In this document: positions 34,809 through 43,608 of the stretch, one piece after another
Layout of the letters: each line of letters opens with the position of its first letter
Numbering within the stretch: the first letter of the stretch is position 1
Assembly: GCA_022616555.1 (NCBI GenBank)
Contig: JAKEEG010000002.1
Location: forward strand, 1-50,114
Direction of reading: 5' to 3'
Origin: Ignavibacteriota bacterium
Lineage (GTDB): Bacteria > Bacteroidota > Ignavibacteria > UBA10030
DNA length: 50,114 bases
Notes under the pieces: model-generated
The model's database searches: none
Told to the model about the DNA's origin: nothing
The model's input: only the letters and a program-made list of their open reading frames with translations
Program-made: the position numbers and the translations under genes

Positions 34809-36283
34809 TTGGACTTCTTAACCCTACCAGTGCGAAATGGAAACATCGCTTTCCACTTTCGCTAATGTACGTCGGCGCTCGATTGGAGAATAAGTATCCA
34901 TACGAAATCGTCGACCAGAATATCCATAAAGATGCTCTGGCACGACTGGAAACAATGGCAGCGCGGGGCGACCTCAAGTACTTAGGCATCACGGTTATGC
35001 CTGGTCCCCAGTTGTTTGAGGCAATACCAATTTCAAAATATTTAAAGAACAAATTCCCGAATCTGAACATTATATGGGGTGGATATTTTGCAACGCTCCA
35101 TGCCACAACGATCCTGCAGTCTGGCTATGTGGATTTTGTTGTGCGCGGACAGGGCGATCAAACATTTTTCGAGCTTATCAATTATCTGGAGGGAAATTCC
35201 AAAAGCCCTCTCGACAGCATTCATGGTTTGTCATTCCGTAAAAACGGTAACGTCGTTAAAAACCCTCCACGAACGCCAGCAGACCCAAACGAAATGCCCC
35301 TCCTACCCTACCATAAAGTTGAAGGTGAGCGTTACGTGGGAAAGAGCTGTCTCGGTACCCGCACGGCAGCACAATATACGAGCTTTGGTTGCCCTTTCCT
35401 TTGCGGATTTTGCGCTATTGCGAGTGTATATCGCGCGCGTTGGCTTGCAAAAACTCCCGACACAATGATTCACGACATTGGGGAAATTCAAAAACGGTAT
35501 CGCGTCAACGCCGTGGAATTTTTTGACGAAAATTTCTTTACCTCAGAAAAACGCACGCACGAATTCGCTGAAAAAGTCATACACCGCAATATCACCTGGT
35601 GGGGTGAAGGACGCCCGGATACGGTGCTCGATTACTCCGACGAGACGCTGCAAATAATGTCCCGCGCCGGATGCAAAATGATCTTCTTCGGCGCGGAGTC
35701 CGCGTCCGAGGAAGTTTTGCAGCAGATGAATAAGGGCGGAACGCAAACGCCCGACACTGTCCTCAAGCTGGCAGAGCGGCTCAAGCGTTACAACATTATT
35801 CCGGAATTCTCATTCGTATTTGGCAATCCTAGCGAAGAAGTTGATAAGGACTTCGACCGCAACATGCGTTTTATTCGTCATGTGAAACAAATAAACCCCA
35901 ACGCTGAAATCGTACTCTACATGTACGCGCCTGTTGTTTTCGAAGAGTCGGAGCTGTTCCACATTGCTCGGCACTACGGCTTCCAATTTCCCCAAACTCT
36001 GGATGAATGGCTGGACCCCAAGTGGCACGATTTCGACTTGAGAAAAACGCCGGTTATTCCCTGGCTAAAGCCGAAGCACTACGAGAGATTTAAAAATTTT
36101 GAGCGCGTGCTCAACGGCTACTTCCCAACGGTAACCGATACGAGGCTCACAAGTACTCAGCGAAAAATCCTCAAGCTTATCAGCAGTTGGCGGTACAAAA
36201 CTCAGACGCTCGCGTTTCCTCTAGAGCTTCGGGTGCTCTTTCGTCTCTTTCGCTATCGGCAGCCGGAAATCGAGGGGCTCTAA
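34805..36283 (+). CDS. B12-binding-type radical SAM enzyme, second of the cluster
   Basis: 492 residues, starting ATGA across the previous stop. The N-terminal domain (about 1-130) is cobalamin-binding-like with IIWGGYFATLHATTIL and VVRGQGDQTFFELI, the usual B12-binding fold signposts, again without DxHxxG. The cluster motif is TSFGCPFLCGFC (Cys196, Cys200, Cys203), followed by FFDENFFTSEKR and GAESASEEVLQQMNKGG. The C-terminus continues with a helical tail. It is a paralogue of the first radical SAM gene only at family level. Downstream, a methyltransferase gene starts 11 bases after its stop. Confidence 0.88.
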   Translation: MIGLLNPTSAKWKHRFPLSLMYVGARLENKYPYEIVDQNIHKDALARLETMAARGDLKYLGITVMPGPQLFEAIPISKYLKNKFPNLNIIWGGYFATLHATTILQSGYVDFVVRGQGDQTFFELINYLEGNSKSPLDSIHGLSFRKNGNVVKNPPRTPADPNEMPLLPYHKVEGERYVGKSCLGTRTAAQYTSFGCPFLCGFCAIASVYRARWLAKTPDTMIHDIGEIQKRYRVNAVEFFDENFFTSEKRTHEFAEKVIHRNITWWGEGRPDTVLDYSDETLQIMSRAGCKMIFFGAESASEEVLQQMNKGGTQTPDTVLKLAERLKRYNIIPEFSFVFGNPSEEVDKDFDRNMRFIRHVKQINPNAEIVLYMYAPVVFEESELFHIARHYGFQFPQTLDEWLDPKWHDFDLRKTPVIPWLKPKHYERFKNFERVLNGYFPTVTDTRLTSTQRKILKLISSWRYKTQTLAFPLELRVLFRLFRYRQPEIEGL

Positions 36284-36294
36284 TCTCCACTCAT

Positions 36295-37902
36295 ATGGCT
36301 ATGCTCGCGCGCATCATTTCGCTCTGGCGCTCTCTTCTCTACAGCCTCTACTACCGGCACGTTGTGCGCTCTCGAACGACAACGCGAATCGATGAGATGA
36401 AGCTCCTCATCGAACCTTCCGTTATGCACCCAAAACTGTTCAAAAGCGGAAAGGTGTTTTCAGATTTCCTGCTGACCCAAAACCTAAAGGGCAAGAAGAT
36501 TCTGGACATGGGGACTGGGTCTGGAATTCTCGCCTTAACGGCAGCAAGAAAAGGTGCGCGCGTGTTTGCGAGCGATATCAATCCGGCAGCGGTGAAATGC
36601 GCTACTGAAAACTTTCGCAACAATGGTTTTCAGTCGGATATCCATCTCTTTTCAGGCCATCTCTTCGCCAATGTCACAGAGAGTGGATACGACATAATCC
36701 TGTTTAACCCGCCGTACCTTGAAGGCAACAATGGGTCAACTCACCAGCTTGCGTTACACGGAGGCGAACAGTTAACGCTTATTAAGGAATTCGCAAGCCA
36801 GTCCATCTCGTACCTGAGTCCTGGCGGGAGTCTCATGTTGATCGTCTCGACCGACTCCAACGTTCCGCTTTTTCTGAAAATCTTTCGCGATCAGAACTAT
36901 TCGCACGAACTACTGTACCGAAAAACCACGCTTTTTGAGACTTTCTACATCTATCAATTCACTCCGTCCAAAATTCAAGAGGATGAAAGCGTATTTGTCT
37001 GTCCTTCCTGCAAGGGAAAACTCGTGAAAATGGAAGATCAGTGGAAGTGCGAGAACGAGATGCTATCATTTCCAATCAGGCGTGGTATTCCCGACTTTCT
37101 GCCGGCAAATCGCCGCACGGAGATCGAGCGATTTTTGGAAATATACCGTACCGTACGGAACAGCGAGCGCTGGGGCAGTCATGACTCGCGCTATTACGAA
37201 GAACTGCCGTACTACGATAGTACCAACCTGCATTCGCAGGTGTGGGCAATACGCGCACGGTCATACGTCTGTCTCCTGGAACAACTTGAGCAAGAAGCGT
37301 CGCCAAGATCGCTGCGTGTACTCGACCTCGGCGCGGGGAATGGTTGGCTTTCCCTTCGCCTCGCACAACTCGGTCACCTCCCCGTTGCGGTTGATATCTA
37401 CGAAGACGACTATGACGGCTTAGGCGTTCTCAAGCGCCTGAACAATTACGAAAGGTTAATCCAAGTCGCGCGAGCTGAATTCAACCATTTACCTTTTTCA
37501 AGGAATTCTGTTGACGTAATTATTTTTAATGCCTCGCTTCATTACTCCAATCAGCCGCTGCATCTTATCGAAAATACGTTACAATACTTGAAAAGCGACG
37601 GAATGATGTTTATTATGGATTCCCCAATCTATCCTGACGATGCAAGTGGCAACGGAATGGTGGAAGAAAAAGCCCAGTCGTTCAAACGCCAACATGGAAT
37701 AATATTGCCGGAAAGCCTTGCTGGAAGTTTTCTCACGTTTCGAATGCTGAACCATCTCAAAGAACATTGCACTGTAGACGTTCTTTCGCCGCCGTATGGG
37801 TGGGTTTGGAATCTTCGACCTTTTCTCTCCAAACTGAGAGGATCGCGCACGCCGGCTTCTTTCGCCGTCGTGAAAATCAAAAAGAAAAACACGAGTGTAT
37901 GA
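36295..37902 (+). CDS. Double methyltransferase with a zinc ribbon between the two domains
   Basis: 535 residues with three parts. Residues 1-225 are a PrmC/HemK-like methyltransferase: motif I DMGTGSG (71-77) and the N-P-P-Y signature at 138-141. Residues 230-270 hold a Trm112-like zinc ribbon (CPSC at 236-239 and C252). Residues 280-535 are a second class I methyltransferase with motif I RVLDLGAGNGW (341-351). The N-P-P-Y motif in this family methylates a nitrogen of a glutamine or base; the second domain has no such motif. I used the ATG at 36295, 11 bases past the radical SAM stop; the frame to 36187 runs into that gene. The target is unknown. Confidence 0.82.
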   Translation: MAMLARIISLWRSLLYSLYYRHVVRSRTTTRIDEMKLLIEPSVMHPKLFKSGKVFSDFLLTQNLKGKKILDMGTGSGILALTAARKGARVFASDINPAAVKCATENFRNNGFQSDIHLFSGHLFANVTESGYDIILFNPPYLEGNNGSTHQLALHGGEQLTLIKEFASQSISYLSPGGSLMLIVSTDSNVPLFLKIFRDQNYSHELLYRKTTLFETFYIYQFTPSKIQEDESVFVCPSCKGKLVKMEDQWKCENEMLSFPIRRGIPDFLPANRRTEIERFLEIYRTVRNSERWGSHDSRYYEELPYYDSTNLHSQVWAIRARSYVCLLEQLEQEASPRSLRVLDLGAGNGWLSLRLAQLGHLPVAVDIYEDDYDGLGVLKRLNNYERLIQVARAEFNHLPFSRNSVDVIIFNASLHYSNQPLHLIENTLQYLKSDGMMFIMDSPIYPDDASGNGMVEEKAQSFKRQHGIILPESLAGSFLTFRMLNHLKEHCTVDVLSPPYGWVWNLRPFLSKLRGSRTPASFAVVKIKKKNTSV

Positions 37903-38930
37903 ATTTCCCTGCCTTCCTCAATACTGTCACTACATATGCGTACACCTTGCCAATCGCCATCCTGTATGTCACTGCCGGATGTAACCTGAAATGCGTTATG
38001 TGCTCATACCGGGACCCCTTGCCTGGAGAGCTAACGCTCGATGAAATCCGGAAGCTCGCTTCCAATCTGTCTCGGCTGGGCTTGCGGCACATTGTGTATT
38101 CAGGCGGGGAGCCTCTACTCCGCCGCGACCTTACGCAAATCTGTAAAGCGTTCCAATCGCTCGGCGTGAAGCAATCGCTTCTCACAAACGGTCTATTGTT
38201 GGAAAAACGCTACGAACAACTCGCTTCGTTCTTCGAGGAAATCATCGTATCAATAGACGGACCGACTGCTGCACTCCATAACGAGATTCGCGGCGTCGAG
38301 GCATTCGAACACATACTCAGGGGAATTCGAAGCGTCATCGCGTCCCCTATGCGCCCCATTGTCTCAATTCGCAGTGTGGTCCAGAAGAAAAATTTTCGCG
38401 TGATGAGCGATATGGTCGAGTTGGCGCGGTCGTTGCACGTCGACCGAATTTCCTTCCTTGCCGCTGATATTTCTTCCCGTGCGTTCAACAGGGAGAACGC
38501 CGGCAAGATTGAACACCAGCCCAATATCGTTCTGAGCAAATCAGAAACAATCGAATTTCGAAAACTGATGGAAGAATTTATCGCCCGGTATGGTGCTGAA
38601 ATACGCGATGGTTTTATCGCGGAAAACGTTCAGAAACTAATGCATCTCGCGGAATACTTCGAAGCGCTTAGCGGGACTCGGCCCTTTCCACGGAACCTCT
38701 GCAACGCGCCTATGGTTTCAACGGTGATCACTTCAACGGGCGATGTACTGCCGTGTTACTTTCTGCCACCAGTCGGGAATATCCGCACAGCGAACATTGA
38801 AACGCTATTGAACAGTAACATCATGCAACAAACGCGAAAAAGCGTCCGGGCATATTCACTGCAACGCTGCCAGGAGTGCGTCTGTACTCTCTATGTGAGC
38901 CCAACGAAGGCGTTTATGGATGCATTCTAA
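37899..38930 (+). CDS. Radical SAM enzyme with C-terminal cysteines (SPASM-like)
   Basis: 343 residues from an ATG overlapping the previous TGA. The N-terminal motif is TAGCNLKCVMC (Cys28, Cys32, Cys35), followed by YSGGEPLLRRDL and SLLTNGLLL, and IVSIDGP. The C-terminus has Cys268, Cys286, Cys324, Cys327 and Cys329, a pattern that looks like extra Fe-S clusters as in SPASM/twitch enzymes that modify peptides, sugars or proteins. Its substrate is unknown. A TTG or GTG start for the next gene follows closely. Confidence 0.85.
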   Translation: MNFPAFLNTVTTYAYTLPIAILYVTAGCNLKCVMCSYRDPLPGELTLDEIRKLASNLSRLGLRHIVYSGGEPLLRRDLTQICKAFQSLGVKQSLLTNGLLLEKRYEQLASFFEEIIVSIDGPTAALHNEIRGVEAFEHILRGIRSVIASPMRPIVSIRSVVQKKNFRVMSDMVELARSLHVDRISFLAADISSRAFNRENAGKIEHQPNIVLSKSETIEFRKLMEEFIARYGAEIRDGFIAENVQKLMHLAEYFEALSGTRPFPRNLCNAPMVSTVITSTGDVLPCYFLPPVGNIRTANIETLLNSNIMQQTRKSVRAYSLQRCQECVCTLYVSPTKAFMDAF

Positions 38931-38944
38931 AGGATAAGCACTCG

Positions 38945-40237
38945 TTGACCGCAACCTCCATTAAAGCGCGTTACCGTGAACTTATCGCCCCGGATAAGCG
39001 GTACCTGACAATTATTGCTGCGTTTTCTGTCTTTCTATTTGTCTCGTACTCATTTCGTTATTCAACCTTCCTCACACACGGGTTCGCAGCGTATTACGCC
39101 TATGCAAAATTGCTACTCGATGGTGAATTTACTCCTGACGTGTTCGACTATAAGTATTTTAATCAGAAACTTACCGAATTCGGTTTCAGTCGTGTTCAAG
39201 ACGCGCCAAATAATATTCCCACAAATGCTTTTGCTTTAGCGGCACTAGCCGTTTTTCAGCCAGTAACTGCAAAGTTTATCTGGACTCTCCTCTCGCTCGC
39301 CCTCTATGCCGCTTCTATCAGAAAACTCCTCCGAATATATGAAATACCCACACTCAGTCATCTCGGCTTAGCCCTAATAGCACTTTCCTGTCTGTGGAGG
39401 CCGTCGTACGAGAATATGGCGTACGGTCAGTTGTATATCGCCTTGTTGTTTCTGTATTCTCTCAGTCTTCAGGGTTTTTCACAAAGGAAGGATTACTCCG
39501 CTGCATGGCCGATAGGACTTATGGTGTTCATCAAAGGGTACGGCTTGTTGAATGCCGCCTGGCTCTTACTGAGCAAGAGGTATAAAGGCTGGATCGTTTT
39601 CACTACTGCTTTTATGTCCTTGGTATTTGCTTCATTGCCATTCTTGGGGCAGGAAGTATGGTCGGCTTACTACGAAAATGTCTTTCTGAAGCTCATTTCA
39701 ACAATCGTCGGTAACACTGCGTACCAAACACTCTCCAGCCTGTTTGCACACCTGCTGCATTCTGACCCAGCGCCACCTTCCTCATCGCTTCTGGCGTTGC
39801 CGTTGAACTCCGTGCAGATGATAACATTTATCGTTCAGACAGCTCTGATTGTCTTCGTATTGTATTGCGGAAAAAAAGCCGGGAGTGCACATCACACGTT
39901 AACGTACTCTGCGTTGCTTGCAACGGCAGTTGTTACAGCCCCGCTGGCGGAACAGCATCACTACGTTCTATTCCTTCCTTTGACCTTCGCGCTTCTCGCA
40001 AAAATGTTCGCGGCCGATAATTCCAAAGTTACGTTAAGCCTGAGTAATGTTATAATCATGCTCGCCGTAATTCTGATTGCGATACCCATACCCTACAAAA
40101 ACACCCAGTCCGAATTGTTCCCTTGGTTTCTCCTTGGCTACCCAAAGCTATTAGCCGGTCTATTGCTGATTGGCTGTTCATGTTCGATCCTGTACAAGTC
40201 AAACGTGACAGACGTTTACCATCCCTCAGCTAACTAA
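38945..40237 (+). CDS. GT87/DUF2029-like integral membrane glycosyltransferase
   Basis: Multi-spanning protein (about ten hydrophobic helices), 430 residues from a TTG at 38945 that has AAAGGA ten bases upstream. An in-frame GTG at 38876 would overlap the previous gene by 55 bases. Early features match the DUF2029/GT87 family of polyprenol-phosphate-dependent mannosyltransferases: an N-terminal loop after the first helix with YYAYAKLLLDGEFTPDVFDY, a stretch with WRPSYENMAYGQLYIALLF and a FIKGYGLL segment. It probably moves a sugar from a lipid carrier to the outer face of the membrane. It ends the cluster; no terminator is clear in the 80 bases behind it. Confidence 0.7.
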   Translation: MTATSIKARYRELIAPDKRYLTIIAAFSVFLFVSYSFRYSTFLTHGFAAYYAYAKLLLDGEFTPDVFDYKYFNQKLTEFGFSRVQDAPNNIPTNAFALAALAVFQPVTAKFIWTLLSLALYAASIRKLLRIYEIPTLSHLGLALIALSCLWRPSYENMAYGQLYIALLFLYSLSLQGFSQRKDYSAAWPIGLMVFIKGYGLLNAAWLLLSKRYKGWIVFTTAFMSLVFASLPFLGQEVWSAYYENVFLKLISTIVGNTAYQTLSSLFAHLLHSDPAPPSSSLLALPLNSVQMITFIVQTALIVFVLYCGKKAGSAHHTLTYSALLATAVVTAPLAEQHHYVLFLPLTFALLAKMFAADNSKVTLSLSNVIIMLAVILIAIPIPYKNTQSELFPWFLLGYPKLLAGLLLIGCSCSILYKSNVTDVYHPSAN

Positions 40238-40250
40238 ACGATTGTTTTCA

Positions 40251-40281
40251 TTGCCTTTCAGCCTATTTCTGTCTATATTTT
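40251..40281 (+). promoter_or_regulatory. Bacteroidota-type promoter before the nucleoside salvage genes
   Basis: TTG at 40251-40253, 20 bases, then TATATTTT at 40274-40281 (TAnnTTTG with one mismatch), 37 bases before the cdd ATG. This fits the -33/-7 pattern of Bacteroidota promoters. Confidence 0.4.
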
Positions 40282-40317
40282 CGGCGCTAATCATAAAAGA
40301 TTGGAACACTTTACCCC

Positions 40318-40737
40318 ATGCCAAACCGGAGCAAGGAGCTTGTCGCTGAAGCGCTTCGCGCAAAAAAACGCGCTCACACTCCCTACTCCATGTTCCCCGT
40401 AGGCGCCGCGTTGCTTGCTTCCAACGGTCACATTTACACAGGATGTAATATCGAAGTCAGTAGCTACGGCCTCACCATCTGTGCTGAACGCACCGCAATC
40501 TTCAAGGCCGTGTCGGAAGGTGACCGTAACTTTAAAGCCATCGCCATTGTTTCAGACGATCCAAACATCACCCCGCCTTGTGGCGCTTGCAGGCAGGTGC
40601 TGTGGGACCTCGCCGGGAACATCGATGTCATCATGGCAAATCCAAAAGGAAAAATAAAAAAACAAAAGCTGAAAGACCTTATCCCGCACGCGTTCGATAG
40701 CCGTAACCTCGAGCGCACACTCAAACAAAAACGTTAG
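40318..40737 (+). CDS. cdd: Cytidine deaminase
   Basis: Zinc enzyme that deaminates cytidine and deoxycytidine to uridine forms for salvage. The 139-residue protein is the short, tetrameric type: [15 protein letters not shown] at the start, then the catalytic [11 protein letters not shown] and the zinc-binding [10 protein letters not shown]. The tail is basic (KQKRs). It starts a four-gene run cdd-tdk-nupC-punA; its stop is one base before the tdk ATG. A likely promoter lies 37 bases upstream. Confidence 0.95.
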   Translation: MPNRSKELVAEALRAKKRAHTPYSMFPVGAALLASNGHIYTGCNIEVSSYGLTICAERTAIFKAVSEGDRNFKAIAIVSDDPNITPPCGACRQVLWDLAGNIDVIMANPKGKIKKQKLKDLIPHAFDSRNLERTLKQKR

Positions 40738-40738
40738 A

Positions 40739-41317
40739 ATGGATACCTCAGCATCACATACAATACCTAAAGACACCGGCTGGATTGAAGTCATTTGCGG
40801 CTGTATGTTCAGCGGCAAAACGGAAGAGCTTATCCGCCGTCTTCGGCGCGCACAAATCGCCAAGCAGAAAGTCGCTGTCTTTAAGCCAAAAGTCGATACA
40901 CGCTACAGCGCCGAGCACATAGTTTCGCATAGCGAACAAACACTCATCTCCTACGCTGTCAAAGATGCTGCAGACATTCTTAAAACATCTTCCGACGCAC
41001 AGGTGATTGGCATCGACGAGGGACAGTTTTTCAAGGGCGATCTGGTGAATGTGTGCGAACAGCTTGCTAACAGCGGTAAACGCGTGATCGTCGCTGGACT
41101 CGACCAGGATTATCGCGGTAAGCCGTTTGAACCGATGCCACAGCTTCTCGCTGTCGCCGAATACATTACAAAGACGCTTGCCATCTGCATGGTCTGCGGC
41201 AATCCTGCCGACCGCACACAACGCAAAACCGCCCAGCAGGACCGCGTCCTTGTAGGCACGAAGGATATCTACGAAGCCCGCTGCCGGCGGTGTTACGAAC
41301 CCCCGGCAGAAAACTAA
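40739..41317 (+). CDS. tdk: Thymidine kinase
   Basis: ATP-dependent phosphorylation of thymidine (and deoxyuridine). 192 residues of the TK1 type: P-loop [16 protein letters not shown] near residue 22, the DEGQFFKGD active-site segment, the [15 protein letters not shown] lasso region, and a C-terminal zinc site with CMVCG and CRRCY. Downstream of cdd with no gap and 15 bases before nupC, so it is clearly in the salvage operon. Confidence 0.96.
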   Translation: MDTSASHTIPKDTGWIEVICGCMFSGKTEELIRRLRRAQIAKQKVAVFKPKVDTRYSAEHIVSHSEQTLISYAVKDAADILKTSSDAQVIGIDEGQFFKGDLVNVCEQLANSGKRVIVAGLDQDYRGKPFEPMPQLLAVAEYITKTLAICMVCGNPADRTQRKTAQQDRVLVGTKDIYEARCRRCYEPPAEN

Positions 41318-41332
41318 TATGGAGAGCCCTTC

Positions 41333-42691
41333 ATGAGCCTACTCTCAACCTTTCACGGTATCATTGGTATTGGAGTGCTATTGGGTATCGCTTGGCTATT
41401 TTCGAACAACAAGCGCCGCGTCAACTGGCGGCTCGTCGCTACTGGGCTTGGACTGCAGATTTTCTTCGGCGTTCTAGTTATTAAAGGCCGTGAGTTGGGA
41501 GAAGTATTTTCGCCTCTCGGCTGGCCTCAGGTCGCATTTGATTGGGTGGCAGGGCTCTTCGTGATCATTCTCGGTTTTACCACCGAAGGTGCAAAGTTTA
41601 TTTTCGGCAACCTCGCACTTCCGCCGGGCACGGAAAACTCAATGGGATTCTTCTTCGCCTTCCAAGTGCTTCCGACAATCATCTTCTTCTCGTGCCTCAT
41701 GTCCGTTCTCTACTATCTCGGCGTTATGCAGTTGATTGTTCAAGGTATGGCCTGGGTGATGGCGCGAATAATGGGCACGAGCGGCGCAGAATCGCTCTCC
41801 AATACCGCAAACATCTTCGTTGGGCAGACCGAGGCGCCGCTAATGATTCGTCCGTTCATTTCCGGTATGACAAATTCCGAGTTGTTGACCATCATGACGG
41901 GCGGAATGGCGACGATAGCCGGCGGTGTAATGGCAGCCTACGTTCAAATGTTGGGATATTCCTTCGCGCAAACGCATGGCATTACGGTTGAGGCTGCGCA
42001 AGTTAAGTTCGCAGCGCAGCTCTTGGGAGCAAGCATTATGGCTGCTCCCGCCGCACTCTTAATCTCCAAAATCATTTTTCCAGAGACTGGCGAGCCCGAG
42101 ACCAAGGGCACAGTCAAAGTCAACGTCGAAAAAAACGCCTCAAATGTCATTGAAGCCGCAGCTGCTGGAGCTGGAGATGGACTGCAATTAGCTCTCAACG
42201 TTGGCGCTATGTTATTGGCTTTTATAGCTTTGATAGCTTTATTTAATTCAATACTGACATGGCTCGGCGGAATAATTGGAGTCAACGAAGCGCTACAAGC
42301 CTCGTACGGTCAACCGCTCAGCTTACAGTTGATTTTTGGGTTTGTGCTACAATTTGTCGCTTTTGCTATTGGAGTACCTTGGTCCGAGGCGTTCCAATTC
42401 GGGAGTCTAATTGGTACAAAGGTTGTGCTAAACGAATTTGTAGCGTACTCGGAAATGGCACAACAAATTACCGCCAACAAACTTCTCTCCGAGAAGGCCA
42501 TCATCATGGCTTCATTCGCCTTATGTGGATTTGCAAATTTCTCCTCAATTGCGATCCAGATTGGCGGACTTAGCCCCATGGCGCCCCATCGTCGTAAGGA
42601 TTTAGCAGCTCTAGGACTACGGGCTGTCCTTGGCGGAACGTTGGCAACAATGCTGACAGCTACAATCGCTGGAATACTTATTGGTGGTTGA
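41333..42691 (+). CDS. nupC: Concentrative nucleoside transporter (NupC/CNT family)
   Basis: Inner-membrane nucleoside symporter. 452 residues with the family's helix pattern. The Nucleos_tra2 N-terminal pair has WRLVATGLGLQIFFGVLVIKG, and GTSGAESLSNTANIFVGQTEAPL is the conserved substrate-binding stretch. The C-terminal gate contains LSEKAIIMASFALCGFANFSS. It brings nucleosides in for cdd, tdk and punA, which flank it on the same strand. AGGAG is not obvious in front of the ATG. Confidence 0.94.
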   Translation: MSLLSTFHGIIGIGVLLGIAWLFSNNKRRVNWRLVATGLGLQIFFGVLVIKGRELGEVFSPLGWPQVAFDWVAGLFVIILGFTTEGAKFIFGNLALPPGTENSMGFFFAFQVLPTIIFFSCLMSVLYYLGVMQLIVQGMAWVMARIMGTSGAESLSNTANIFVGQTEAPLMIRPFISGMTNSELLTIMTGGMATIAGGVMAAYVQMLGYSFAQTHGITVEAAQVKFAAQLLGASIMAAPAALLISKIIFPETGEPETKGTVKVNVEKNASNVIEAAAAGAGDGLQLALNVGAMLLAFIALIALFNSILTWLGGIIGVNEALQASYGQPLSLQLIFGFVLQFVAFAIGVPWSEAFQFGSLIGTKVVLNEFVAYSEMAQQITANKLLSEKAIIMASFALCGFANFSSIAIQIGGLSPMAPHRRKDLAALGLRAVLGGTLATMLTATIAGILIGG

Positions 42692-42707
42692 ACTAACAGG
42701 ACGTTAA

Positions 42708-43556
42708 GTGATAGAACAAAAGCAGTTAGACGTCGCTCTTCGACTTATCCTGGAACAAACAGAGGCTCATCCAAGCCTCGCTCTTGTGCTCGGGTCTGGG
42801 CTGGGGGATTTCACCGATGAGCTTACAGTTTCTGCCTCGATACCTACATCTCAAATCCCGTACTACCCTCGCTCTACTGTTCAAGGACACGAGGGCAGAC
42901 TCGTTTTCGGCCATATCAAACAGGGAGCACGAAAATCGCAGCCACTTTTGGTCTTCAAGGGCAGAGTGCATTTCTATGAGACGGCCTCCCTCCCACCTGT
43001 TGTTTTCCCTATTCAGGTCGCTTCGGCTCTCGGTGCAAAATCACTCATTGTGACAAATGCTGCCGGAGGAATTAACAGAAAATTCCGTCCCGGCGACCTT
43101 ATGGTTATTCGTGATATACTTGATTTAACTTTTTTAAAATCAAGATATAAGCTTGATCTAGATCAGATAAAATCTAGCACATTGGAGAGGCCTCTTGCAT
43201 ACCCTGACGATATCTTTGACCCTAGGCTTACTGGAACTCTCCAAACCATCTCAAGCAAAATGGGGATCGATCTACAGGAAGGAACTTACTGCTGGCTCAA
43301 GGGTCCTACTTACGAGACTGCTGCTGAAATCGAGATGCTCCGGCGCATTGGAGCCGATGCTGTAGGAATGTCCACCGTACCCGAAATCCTAGCCGCTCGA
43401 CAACTGGGAATGCACGTAGCTGGTATTTCCCTCATCTCCAACCTCGCCACTGGTATAACCGGTGAGAAACTCTCACACTCCGAAGTCACCAACACTGCCA
43501 ACCGCGTCAAACGCACGTTTACACAGCTTATGAAGAACTTTTTGATGGAAGTGTGA
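42708..43556 (+). CDS. punA: Purine nucleoside phosphorylase (PNP I type)
   Basis: Phosphorolysis of inosine and guanosine to free base plus ribose-1-phosphate; trimeric cytoplasmic enzyme. The 282-residue protein starts with GTG (AGGA in front). It carries LVLGSGLGDFTDEL, QGHEGRLVFG, TNAAGGINRKFRPGDLM, the GPTYETAAEIEMLRRIGAD active-site loop with its glutamate, and SNLATGI with the purine-binding asparagine. It closes the salvage operon. It may supply free purine bases to Apt encoded at 25317. Confidence 0.95.
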   Translation: MIEQKQLDVALRLILEQTEAHPSLALVLGSGLGDFTDELTVSASIPTSQIPYYPRSTVQGHEGRLVFGHIKQGARKSQPLLVFKGRVHFYETASLPPVVFPIQVASALGAKSLIVTNAAGGINRKFRPGDLMVIRDILDLTFLKSRYKLDLDQIKSSTLERPLAYPDDIFDPRLTGTLQTISSKMGIDLQEGTYCWLKGPTYETAAEIEMLRRIGADAVGMSTVPEILAARQLGMHVAGISLISNLATGITGEKLSHSEVTNTANRVKRTFTQLMKNFLMEV

Positions 43557-43584
43557 CTGGAGTAGGGACGACTTTCTTAGAATG

Positions 43585-43608
43585 AACTTTATCCTGCCGG
43601 ATAAAGTT
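43585..43608. terminator. Hairpin at the convergent end of punA and the DUF420 gene
   Basis: AACTTTATCC (43585-43594) and GGATAAAGTT (43599-43608) form a perfect 10-base-pair stem around TGCC. It includes the stop of the minus-strand DUF420 gene. T-runs are weak on both sides, so termination is likely only in part. Confidence 0.45.

Noticed and set aside
30664-40237. RiPP (modified peptide) cluster
   Set aside because: Radical SAM enzymes are present, but no precursor peptide, protease or transporter was seen, while glycosyltransferase-like genes are. A glycan or lipid product is more likely.
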